A stretch of 55,290 nucleotides of DNA, taken from positions 1 through 55,290 of the forward strand of contig JAGVAO010000260.1 in assembly GCA_020060235.1 (NCBI GenBank), in the 5' to 3' direction. Below, in pieces: positions 39,827 through 47,692 of the stretch. A program made the translations under genes and the position numbers. Origin of the DNA: Anaerolineales bacterium (lineage in GTDB: Bacteria > Chloroflexota > Anaerolineae > Anaerolineales > Villigracilaceae). Position 1 is the first letter of the stretch; every line of letters begins with the position of its first letter. Below the pieces are notes generated by a model, which had not been told where the DNA came from, ran no database searches, and saw only the letters and a program-made list of their open reading frames with translations.

Positions 39827-40855
39827 ATGCCCAAACTTCTAACCGCCGAACAGATTGCCCCCGAGCTGCTCAATAATTTCTTGCGTCGGGTTTACCCACC
39901 ACTCAAAGCTGAATTCTTGATTCAACATGGCGCCTGGTGGCACGGTTCCAACGCCAACCGCCTGGTGATTATTGAGGAGGACAAAGTCGCCGGGTATTGC
40001 GGAGTGATTCCCGCGCAGGTCTGGGTGGCGGGCCAGGTGCGCTCCGCGCTGTGGTGGGTGGACCTGGTCATCGCCCCTGAATTGCGTGGGCGCGGCCTGC
40101 AAAGCCTGTTCGACGAGCGAATCAAACAAATGTCTCCGCTTTTGCTGGGATTTCCCAATGAAGTTGCTGCCAAAATCCATCGCAAACATGGCTGGGGCGT
40201 GCGCGATGATATGCCCATTGACCTGCTGCCACTCTGGCCGCGAGACGTGAAGATGGTGCGTTCCGGCGGCCTGGTTCGCCGTATCGGCGCATTGGCGCTC
40301 AGCCCCCTGGCCGCATTCTGGCGCGCCTGGCTTATGCGCCAAAATCCCCGCCGCGCCTGGAGACTCCCCGCTTTTGATCCACAGGCTCTTGCTGATGTGT
40401 TTGAACGCGCCCCGCGCAATGGATTGAACACCGCCTGGCGTGAAGCTTCATGGTTTGCATGGCGCTACGGGCAGGCACCCAACCGGCATGAATATGCTTT
40501 TTACCTGGCGGGTAAACCAGAATCCCCCTCGCATTTTCTCGTGGCCCGCTTCATCACCCAGCCCGATGGCTTGCGCTACGCCCGCATCCTCGACGTTTTC
40601 GGCGATTTTGCGGATACACCTGCCTTATCGGACCTGTTTACACTGGCCTTGCAGGATTGTATTCGGCATCGGGCTGGCCAGGTCACCCTGATTGCGTCCC
40701 GGCCCGAATTGCACACCCTGGCGCGCCGTTTAGGGTTTCTTTTCTCTGCGCCGGTTGGCTTTTGCTGGTTGAGTGATGACCCGGCCCTGATGCAAGCCCT
40801 GTCCGCCGAAAATTACTGGGCGCTGGTCGACAGCGACAATGATGCCCCGGATTAG
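39827..40855 (+). CDS. GNAT-family N-acetyltransferase
   Basis: 342 residues, longer than a single GNAT domain. The acetyl-CoA region is SALWWVDLVIAPELRGRGLQSLFDERI, with R-G-R-G-L in place of the canonical Q/RxxGxG/A loop. GFPNEVAAKIHRKHGWG follows in the typical place of the second part of the domain. The remaining 180 residues probably form a second GNAT-like half. Such enzymes N-acylate amino sugars or other acceptors. It precedes an O-antigen ligase-like gene. Which acceptor it acts on is not known. Confidence 0.75.
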   Translation: MPKLLTAEQIAPELLNNFLRRVYPPLKAEFLIQHGAWWHGSNANRLVIIEEDKVAGYCGVIPAQVWVAGQVRSALWWVDLVIAPELRGRGLQSLFDERIKQMSPLLLGFPNEVAAKIHRKHGWGVRDDMPIDLLPLWPRDVKMVRSGGLVRRIGALALSPLAAFWRAWLMRQNPRRAWRLPAFDPQALADVFERAPRNGLNTAWREASWFAWRYGQAPNRHEYAFYLAGKPESPSHFLVARFITQPDGLRYARILDVFGDFADTPALSDLFTLALQDCIRHRAGQVTLIASRPELHTLARRLGFLFSAPVGFCWLSDDPALMQALSAENYWALVDSDNDAPD

Positions 40856-40867
40856 AAAAGGTTTCAA

Positions 40868-42325
40868 ATGACAGTTAAGCCAACAAACAAGCTCCCGCAG
40901 GCTGCCATGCCGTCATTCGCTCCGAATATACGTGTCTTGGGTAGGCAGGCTGATATTCCATTGGTTGATTTAAGATACAGCGAAGTGCTTCGTTTCTTGA
41001 TCTTGCATGCGCCGCTAATGTTGATTTTTACCGGCCTGCCTTTTTTGGCAACCATTCATTCCCTCATAACTCTGGCGGTTGGTCTTCATTTTCTGATTCG
41101 TGATAATACCCCTGTGCGGGTTGCCTGGGTTTTGGCCTATATTGCCAGTGCGGAAATCCTTTGGCGTGGAGCTGAATCTACCCTGATTTGGGAATATGGC
41201 AAATACACTGTTCTGGGTTTAAGCCTTTTGGCTTTATTTAAATATCGCTTACTGTCCAAAATTACACTATGGCCTTTGCTGTTTCTTGTATTGCTTTTCC
41301 CTGCTGTTTTTGTTACGCCCTATTTTGACCGCGAAGCAATTTCTTTCCAACTGGCAGGCCCGATTACGCTTGGCATCGCGTCCTTGTTCTTCAGCACCAT
41401 CGAACTTCGGAGACCTGACCTGCAACGCTTTTTTTTGGCGATGGTTGCTCCAAGCCTCAGCATGGCCGCCTTGATTATTTACAATGCCCTGACAGGTAAT
41501 ATCGAATTTTCAGGTGGGGGTGCAAATGAGCTTGTAACCGGCGGGATTGGCGCCAACCAGGTTACTTCGGCGGTTAGTTTTGGAGTCATGGGTGCTTTTT
41601 TCTTTGCTTTTTTGGTCTATAAAGATGCCCTGTTGCGTAACCTGATGATTGGCCTTGCCATTGGGCTAACCATTGCATCCGTGTTAACTTTTTCCCGCGC
41701 CGGGCTTTGGAATACCCTGGGGGCGGTGGCCATTGCTGCGCTATTCCTCTCCCGTGACCGCTGGCGCAGCGCCAAATTGTTTAACACCACGCTGGTTTTG
41801 GCCGTGCTGGGTTTGGTGGTGATCTTTCCATTTTTAACCAACTTGACAGGGGGAACGCTGGCTCAGCGTTTTAGTGACTTCGACTCCACCGGCCGCGATG
41901 TGCTGGTCCAGATTGATTATCAAGTATTCTTGGATAACCCGGCGTTTGGGGTTGGGGTCGGGCAATCGGTTTACTATCATATTCCTTATTTTGGCTATCC
42001 CAAGCCCACCCATACCGAGTACACCCGTCTGCTGGCTGAACATGGTTCGCTGGGCGTTTTGGTGATGGCGATTTGGGCGTTGGTGACCCTGGCGCGGATG
42101 GTTTCAAGGCACAATCCCTTTTCTAAAAGTGTCTCAACATCTTTTACGATCTGGGCTTTGCTATATATGCTGCACTCTGCGACCCGGATGGTTGCGCCAT
42201 CCCTGGCATTTGGATTGGGCGCGGCGCGTTTCCTGCCGGATGATGAACAAGAGCCTGAGCCGGATGTTGCCGCACCTGAGCAAAATGGAAAATCCTTTGC
42301 GCATCCTCATCGCCTCCGACGCTGA
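40868..42325 (+). CDS. O-antigen ligase/polymerase-family membrane protein (Wzy/WaaL fold)
   Basis: 485 residues with about ten hydrophobic spans. The periplasm/outside-facing loop has the family SRAGLWN before a span and, later, PAFGVGVGQS, then HTEYTRLLAEHGSLGVLV, the typical O-antigen ligase (PF04932-type) motif. Such proteins join or polymerise lipid-linked glycans outside the membrane. Its presence with an ABC exporter is unusual, because Wzy usually pairs with a Wzx flippase, which I do not see. GC content is intermediate (lower than neighbours). Confidence 0.85.
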   Translation: MTVKPTNKLPQAAMPSFAPNIRVLGRQADIPLVDLRYSEVLRFLILHAPLMLIFTGLPFLATIHSLITLAVGLHFLIRDNTPVRVAWVLAYIASAEILWRGAESTLIWEYGKYTVLGLSLLALFKYRLLSKITLWPLLFLVLLFPAVFVTPYFDREAISFQLAGPITLGIASLFFSTIELRRPDLQRFFLAMVAPSLSMAALIIYNALTGNIEFSGGGANELVTGGIGANQVTSAVSFGVMGAFFFAFLVYKDALLRNLMIGLAIGLTIASVLTFSRAGLWNTLGAVAIAALFLSRDRWRSAKLFNTTLVLAVLGLVVIFPFLTNLTGGTLAQRFSDFDSTGRDVLVQIDYQVFLDNPAFGVGVGQSVYYHIPYFGYPKPTHTEYTRLLAEHGSLGVLVMAIWALVTLARMVSRHNPFSKSVSTSFTIWALLYMLHSATRMVAPSLAFGLGAARFLPDDEQEPEPDVAAPEQNGKSFAHPHRLRR

Positions 42326-43295
42326 GCGCACCCCGGACGGGGCCGCCATCCCGCACGCTTACGCCACCCAGGTCGAGTTTTTGCGCCGGGCGGGCAACGA
42401 GGTGTGCGTTTTTGGCGTCAATGACCGCACCTCGCCCGACGGGGTGGTCCGCAACATCCGCGAGTTGCGCGCCAAAGCGCGGCAATTCGCCCCCGATTTG
42501 CTGGTGGCCTATTACGGCACAATGGTGGCGGCGGTCACGCGCTTGGCTGCCGGAAAAATCCCCTATGTGGTCACTTTTCGCGGCTCAGATTTGCTCGGCA
42601 CCTCCAACCCCGGCTGGAAATGGCGCCTGCGTGACCGATTGGGGCGTTTTCTCAGCCTGTGGGCCGCCGGGGGAGCGAGCCAGGTTGTCGTCAATGGCAT
42701 GGGGTTGTATCACGCCCTGCCGCCGGGGATGCGCCCCAAGGCCCACAACCTGGCCAATGGGATTAATACCGAGATTTTTGCGCCCCTGCCACAGGCCGAG
42801 GCCCGCGCCCGCCTGGGCTGGGGCCTAGAGGAGCGGGTGATTTTATTCAACGCCGGGGTGGGCAGCGGGCAGGTGGTCAAAAACCGCCCCCTGGCCAAAT
42901 CTGCCCTGGGACTGTTGCGCCGCGCTTGGCCCGCCGCCCGCCTGGAGGCGATTTCATCCTGTACCCGTGAGGAAGTCGCCCTGCGGATGAATGCCAGCGA
43001 TGCTCTGCTGGTCACCTCCCTGCACGAAGGCAGTCCCGACCTGGTGAAAGAGGCCATGGCTTGCAACCTGCCGGTGGTTTCCGTCCCGTGCGGGGATGTG
43101 CCGGAACGGTTGCAGGGCGTCTCGCTCAGTTCCATCCAGCCCTACGAGGCCGGGGCGTTGGCGCAGGCCCTCGAAACTGTCTTGCGGCAGGGGGGGCGGT
43201 CGAATGGCCGGGCGCAGTTGTTTGCCCAGGGGTTGGATATCCCCTCGGTGACGGAGCGGGTGTTGGCGGTTTATCGCCAGGCGGTGACGCCATGA
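42285..43295 (+). CDS. glycosyltransferase family 4 (GT-B)
   Basis: 336 residues from the ATG at 42285 within the end of the previous gene; an earlier ATG at 42264 is possible. Features: LRILIASDAERTPDGAAIPHAYATQVEFLRRAG, HNLANGINTEIF and ALLVTSLHEGSPDLVKEAMACNLPVVSV, with E-x7-E. It belongs to the same superfamily as the other GT4 genes but carries an unusual GSPDLV in place of the commoner GFP. Its stop overlaps the next start (ATGA). Confidence 0.87.
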   Translation: MENPLRILIASDAERTPDGAAIPHAYATQVEFLRRAGNEVCVFGVNDRTSPDGVVRNIRELRAKARQFAPDLLVAYYGTMVAAVTRLAAGKIPYVVTFRGSDLLGTSNPGWKWRLRDRLGRFLSLWAAGGASQVVVNGMGLYHALPPGMRPKAHNLANGINTEIFAPLPQAEARARLGWGLEERVILFNAGVGSGQVVKNRPLAKSALGLLRRAWPAARLEAISSCTREEVALRMNASDALLVTSLHEGSPDLVKEAMACNLPVVSVPCGDVPERLQGVSLSSIQPYEAGALAQALETVLRQGGRSNGRAQLFAQGLDIPSVTERVLAVYRQAVTP

Positions 43296-43912
43296 TTGTG
43301 ATTGTGGATTATGGCATGGGTAACCTGGGTTCGATTGCCAATATGCTCAAGCAGGTTGGCGCGCCTGCCATCATTAGCGCAGACCCGCAGGTGATTACCG
43401 GCGCTGAACGCCTGATTTTGGCCGGGGTGGGCGCGTTTGACGCCGGAATGGAGCGCCTGCACAACCTGGGGCTAATTCCCACGCTGGAGCGCATGGTTTT
43501 GGAGCAGGAAATCCCGTTTTTGGGCATTTGTCTGGGGATGCAGTTGTTAGGCCGCCGCAGCGAGGAGGGCCAGCGCCCCGGCCTGGGGTGGCTGGAGGCG
43601 GATACGGTGCGGTTCGATTTTGGGGCGAACCCGGCCCGGTTGCGAATTCCGCATATGGGCTGGAACGAACTCCAGCCGCGCACATCCCATCCCCTTTTGC
43701 AGGATTTAGGCGAAGAGCCGCGCTTCTATTTTGTGCATTCGTTTTATGTGCGCTGTGACCGCCGCGAAGATGTGCTGGCCCAAACCGAGTATGGCCTGTG
43801 GTTCGATGCCGTGGTGGGGCGTGGCAACCTGCTCGGCACCCAGTTTCACCCCGAAAAAAGTCACCGCTACGGCAAAAAAGTCCTGCAAAATTTTGTGGAG
43901 TGGCGTCCATGA
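43292..43912 (+). CDS. hisH2: HisH-like glutamine amidotransferase of the acetamidino-sugar pathway (HisH2)
   Basis: 206 residues, a class I glutaminase with nucleophile Cys80 in GICLGMQLL, and His186 and Glu188 in TQFHPEKS. It releases ammonia from glutamine. In histidine synthesis HisH pairs with HisF, but here the pair is followed by the WbpG amidotransferase. No other his gene is nearby, so it most likely supplies ammonia for amidination of a sugar N-acetyl group, as in P. aeruginosa O5 B-band LPS. ATGA overlaps both the previous and the next gene. Confidence 0.92.
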   Translation: MIVIVDYGMGNLGSIANMLKQVGAPAIISADPQVITGAERLILAGVGAFDAGMERLHNLGLIPTLERMVLEQEIPFLGICLGMQLLGRRSEEGQRPGLGWLEADTVRFDFGANPARLRIPHMGWNELQPRTSHPLLQDLGEEPRFYFVHSFYVRCDRREDVLAQTEYGLWFDAVVGRGNLLGTQFHPEKSHRYGKKVLQNFVEWRP

Positions 43913-44676
43913 TCTTGCCGCGAGTCATCCCCACGCTTCTACTGCGGAACACCGGCCTGGTCAAGACGGTGCGCTTCAAAGACCCCGTGTATGTTGGCGA
44001 CCCGCGCAATGCGGTCAAGATTTTTAATGAGCGCGAGGTGGACGAGTTGTTGCTGCTCGATATCCAGTCCACGCCGCGCAAATCGCCCATTCAATTTGAC
44101 CTGATTCGCGAGATTGTGACCGAGGCCTTTATGCCGATTGGCTATGGCGGCGGCATCACGGATGCTGAACAGGCCCGCCAATTGGTAAAACTTGGAATTG
44201 AGAAGGTCGTCCTAGGCACTGCAGCAGCCCAAAATCCTGGCCTGGTTAGCGACCTTTCGCGTTTTGTCGGCGCATCCAGCACGATGGTCTGCCTGGATTA
44301 CAAACGCAATTTTTGGGGTAAAAAAGAAGTCATGATTGGCGGCGGACGTGAGGGAACTGGCCGCGACCCGCTCGAATTTGCCCTTGAGATGGAAAAACGC
44401 GGCGCCGGCGAATTGATTTTGAATTGTGTTGACCGTGACGGCTCCATGCAAGGCTATGACATTGACCTGTTGGCTGTCATCTCTTCCCACCTGGATATTC
44501 CAGTGATTGCCTGCGGCGGGGCCGGGCGTTTGCCCGATTTTCGCGCGGCGGTTGATGCCGGGGCTTCGGCGGCGGCGGCGGGCAGTTTTTTCGTTTTTCA
44601 CGGCAGGCATCGCGCCGTCTTGATTAATTACCCTTCCCGCGCTGAACTGCGCGCGACATTTCTTGGAGAAGCATGA
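43909..44676 (+). CDS. hisF2: HisF-like acetamidino modification protein (HisF2)
   Basis: 255 residues of TIM barrel. It resembles imidazole glycerol phosphate synthase cyclase subunits: PIGYGGGITDAEQARQLVKLG, LILNCVDRDGSMQGYD and IACGGAGRLPDF. However, the catalytic Asp11 of true HisF (CLDV) is replaced by Leu11 in PTLLLRN, while the second catalytic Asp in CLDYKRN is kept. This pattern is that of HisF2 proteins acting only as ammonia-channelling partner of HisH2, and it should not complement histidine synthesis. It overlaps the previous and the next genes by ATGA. Confidence 0.93.
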   Translation: MILPRVIPTLLLRNTGLVKTVRFKDPVYVGDPRNAVKIFNEREVDELLLLDIQSTPRKSPIQFDLIREIVTEAFMPIGYGGGITDAEQARQLVKLGIEKVVLGTAAAQNPGLVSDLSRFVGASSTMVCLDYKRNFWGKKEVMIGGGREGTGRDPLEFALEMEKRGAGELILNCVDRDGSMQGYDIDLLAVISSHLDIPVIACGGAGRLPDFRAAVDAGASAAAAGSFFVFHGRHRAVLINYPSRAELRATFLGEA

Positions 44677-45797
44677 GTCGTCCTTATCAAATTTGCACCC
44701 GCTGCGTCATGGATACCAGCGACCCGGAGATCACCTTCGACCAGCAGGGCGTCTGCAATCATTGCCACGCCTATGATTTGCGCGCCCGCCAGGAGTTAAT
44801 TTCAGCGAGCCAGCGCGAAGGCCGCCTAGCCGCGCTGGTGGCGCGTATCAAGCACGACGGCCAGGGCAAAGACTATGACTGCGTGCTAGGCGTCAGCGGC
44901 GGCGCCGATAGTTCGTATGTGGTCTACCTGGCCCATCAACTTGGTCTGCGCCCGCTGGCGGTTCATTTCGACAACGGCTGGAATTCCGAACTGGCCGTGG
45001 ATAACATCAAAACTCTGCTTTCGCGGCTCAACCTGGATTTATATACCTATGTGGTTGATTGGGATGAGTTCTGCGACCTGCAAAAGTCTTTCCTGCGGGC
45101 TTCAGTACCCAATGCGGAAATCCCCACCGACCACGCAATTAATGCCGTGCTGTGGGACATGGCCGCCAAATATGGCCTGCGCTACATCCTGAATGGCAGC
45201 AACCTGGAGACCGAGGGCGTGATGCCCCTGGCCTGGACGTACACCGCCCTCGATTTTCACCACATCCAGGCCATCCAGCGCCAGTTTGGGGCGCGGCGGC
45301 TGAAAAGTTTCCCCCGCCTGGGGCTGTTCAAGTTTTTATATTATGTTTTTGTGCGCCGCATCCGCTTTGTCAACCTGCTCAATTACGTCCGCTACGACAA
45401 AGCCGGGGCGGTTCAAACCCTGGAGCGCGAGTGCGGCTGGCGGCCTTATCCGCAAAAGCACTACGAATCGGTCTGGACGCGCTTTTACCAGGGCGTGTAC
45501 CTGGTGGATAAATTTGGCTTCGACAAGCGCCGCCCGCACTACTCGGCCCTGATTAATTCGAGCCAATGGGCGCGCTCCGAAGCGTTGGAGCGACTGCAGG
45601 CCGAAAATTATCCCGCCGAACTGGCCACCCAGGATCGGGAGTTTGTCTTGAAAAAATTTGGCCTGAGCGAGGCCGATTATGCCGCCTTGCTGGCCGCCGC
45701 GCCCAAAAGCCACCTCAATTACCCCAACCTGGCCGCCATTTACCTGCGTGACTCGAAGTTGCTGGCCTGGTTTAAGCAGATTGCGAAATCGGCGTGA
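44673..45797 (+). CDS. wbpG: N-acetyl sugar amidotransferase (WbpG family)
   Basis: 374 residues. It turns an N-acetyl group of a sugar into an acetamidino group using ammonia supplied by HisH2-HisF2 (TIGR03573-like). The PP-loop ATPase motif is LGVSGGADSSYV (residues 72-82). The N-terminal zinc-type cysteines Cys8, Cys11, Cys28 and Cys31 lie in CTRCVMD and CNHC. LNGSNLETEG is a further family stretch. It overlaps the HisF2 stop (ATGA) and the next gene (ATGA), so the three genes form a tight block. Substrate is probably the 2,3-diacetamido uronate from WlbA-C. Confidence 0.94.
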   Translation: MSRPYQICTRCVMDTSDPEITFDQQGVCNHCHAYDLRARQELISASQREGRLAALVARIKHDGQGKDYDCVLGVSGGADSSYVVYLAHQLGLRPLAVHFDNGWNSELAVDNIKTLLSRLNLDLYTYVVDWDEFCDLQKSFLRASVPNAEIPTDHAINAVLWDMAAKYGLRYILNGSNLETEGVMPLAWTYTALDFHHIQAIQRQFGARRLKSFPRLGLFKFLYYVFVRRIRFVNLLNYVRYDKAGAVQTLERECGWRPYPQKHYESVWTRFYQGVYLVDKFGFDKRRPHYSALINSSQWARSEALERLQAENYPAELATQDREFVLKKFGLSEADYAALLAAAPKSHLNYPNLAAIYLRDSKLLAWFKQIAKSA

Positions 45798-46864
45798 TGA
45801 AGGCTTCTTCTTTGCTGCTCGTTTCTATCATCATACCTATTCGGAACGAATCGGCATTTATCCAACGCAGTCTGGGGGCAGTGCTGGCTCAGGATTATCC
45901 ACGTCAGTTATTGGAAGTCTGGGTGGCAGATGGCAATTCCACGGATGATACCCGCGCCCAAATTCATCACGTTTGCCAACAATTTCCTGATTTCTGTGTC
46001 AATATTGTGGATAACCCTGATCAGTTTATGCCGATGGGCTTTAATCGCGCCCTGAGCCAGGCGCGTGGGGATGTCATTATCATGCTTGGCGGTCATGCTG
46101 AAGTTGCCCCCGATTATGTCAGTCAATGCGTGCGCTTATTATCCGAGACGGATGCCGATTGCGTTGGGGGGGCGATGGAAACCCTTGCAACCACACCTAC
46201 AGGTCAGGTCATTGCACTGGCGATGAGCTCCCCTTTTGGGGTTGGCGGGGTTGCTTTTCGCACGCTGCCAGAAAAAGAAATGGAAGTGGACACCTCGGTT
46301 TTTGCAGCTTACCGGCGCGAGGTATTTCAGAAAATCGGTGGTTTGGATGAAGAAATGATTCGCAACCAGGATGACGAATTTAATTATCGCTTACGTTCCC
46401 AGAGCGGAAAAATTCTCTTTGCGCCATCCATTCGTTCGCGCTATTACAGCCGGGCCACCTTTTCATCTTTGTGGCGACAATATTTCCAATACGGACTCTA
46501 CAAAGTGCGCGTCCTGCAAAAACACCCGCGCCAGATGAGCCTCCGCCAATTCATCCCGCCGCTTTTTGTGCTGGCCCTGCTATTTTCGGCGCTCCTAGCC
46601 TTCTTCCCCGCAACTCGTTTCTTATCTCTCGTTGTTCCTACCGTCTATGTTTTTGCCAACATCGCTGCTTCTACTCTGACGGCTTTCCGCGCAAACAAAA
46701 CCCGCCAACTACCATTTGCCATTTACCATTTCCTCTTGCCCTTTACCTTCGGCATCCTTCATCTCAGTTACGGCCTCGGCTTCCTTCTTGGCATCTTTAA
46801 GTTCTGGAACCGCTGGGGCGATAAGGTCGGCAAAGTTCCCGCTTGGACGTATGAATCATCCTGA
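45794..46864 (+). CDS. glycosyltransferase family 2 with C-terminal membrane spans (ExoA-like)
   Basis: 356 residues. GT-A domain at about 1-250 with VSIIIPIRNESAFIQRSL and VADGNSTDDT. The metal site is IMLGGHAEVAPDYV: ExoA-type enzymes usually have a DxHA sequence here, so the first Asp is replaced by Gly. Two to three hydrophobic spans from about residue 265 anchor it. Family members use UDP-glucose or similar donors on lipid-linked acceptors. The catalytic Asp change is notable, though some family members tolerate it. It overlaps the neighbours at both ends. Confidence 0.85.
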   Translation: MMKASSLLLVSIIIPIRNESAFIQRSLGAVLAQDYPRQLLEVWVADGNSTDDTRAQIHHVCQQFPDFCVNIVDNPDQFMPMGFNRALSQARGDVIIMLGGHAEVAPDYVSQCVRLLSETDADCVGGAMETLATTPTGQVIALAMSSPFGVGGVAFRTLPEKEMEVDTSVFAAYRREVFQKIGGLDEEMIRNQDDEFNYRLRSQSGKILFAPSIRSRYYSRATFSSLWRQYFQYGLYKVRVLQKHPRQMSLRQFIPPLFVLALLFSALLAFFPATRFLSLVVPTVYVFANIAASTLTAFRANKTRQLPFAIYHFLLPFTFGILHLSYGLGFLLGIFKFWNRWGDKVGKVPAWTYESS

Positions 46865-47549
46865 CGACCTGGCCCGCCTGCGCCACGAGTACGCTGACCG
46901 CGCCCGCCGCTTGGCCGAAAGCGATATTTACAGCGCGTTCAACCGCGCCAACCTATTTGCCATCCAATCCCGCCAGCGCGTGACCCTTGACGCCTTGCGC
47001 GCATATGGCGTCAGGTCTTTCTCCGGTTTGCGTATTTTCGAGATGGGCTGTGGTTCGGGCGGGGTGTTGCGCGAATACCGCTGGCTGGGGGCCGATGCGG
47101 TAAACCTGTTCGGCATTGACCTGCTGCCTGACCGCCTGCGCGAGACCCGCCAGTCCTTGCCCGAAACCGGGCTGGCCAATGCCAACGGTCAATTTCTGCC
47201 CTTCCCGTCGGCTTCGTTTGACCTGGTCTTGCAATACACCGCAATTTCTTCCATCCTGGATATGGACTTGCGCCGCGAAATTTGCGCCGAACTGCTACGC
47301 GTTACCCGTCCCGGTGGGCTGATACTCTCTTACGATTTCTGGCTTAACCCGACCAACAAGCAAACCCTCGGCCTGCGTCCGGCAGAAATCCGCCAGTCGT
47401 TCCCCGGCTGTGACATCCGTTTTCACAAAATTACCCTGGCCCCGCCAATTGCCCGCCGCCTCGTCCCGCACTCTTGGCCGCTGGCCCTCCTGCTCGAAAG
47501 CCTAGGCCTCTTCAACACCCATTACCTGGCTGCCATCCGCAAACTCTGA
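46851..47549 (+). CDS. class I SAM-dependent methyltransferase
   Basis: 232 residues from the ATG at 46851, 14 bases inside the previous gene. SAM loop IFEMGCGSGGVLREY (residue about 65), acidic FGIDLLPDRL, and LQYTAISSILDMDLRREI, then RVTRPGGLILSYDFWLNP, a usual PGG loop. It probably O-methylates the glycan or a lipid carrier-linked sugar. No substrate can be assigned. It ends the run of tightly coupled genes before a 143-base gap. Confidence 0.82.
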   Translation: MNHPDDLARLRHEYADRARRLAESDIYSAFNRANLFAIQSRQRVTLDALRAYGVRSFSGLRIFEMGCGSGGVLREYRWLGADAVNLFGIDLLPDRLRETRQSLPETGLANANGQFLPFPSASFDLVLQYTAISSILDMDLRREICAELLRVTRPGGLILSYDFWLNPTNKQTLGLRPAEIRQSFPGCDIRFHKITLAPPIARRLVPHSWPLALLLESLGLFNTHYLAAIRKL

Positions 47550-47692
47550 ACACAATACAGCCGTGCCCTGCGACCAAATGGAGTTCCAAAGGGCCTTTGT
47601 GATAATATTCTGACCAAAATCCATTTACTATGCGCAGTCCGTATTCCAACAATTGCACCTGATTTTCCGCTTCAAAAAGAGGGGATATTCTC

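Noticed and set aside
43292-44676. HisH and HisF as part of histidine biosynthesis
   Set aside because: No other his genes are nearby, HisF2 has Leu in place of catalytic Asp11, and WbpG follows with overlap. The sugar-amidination role fits better.
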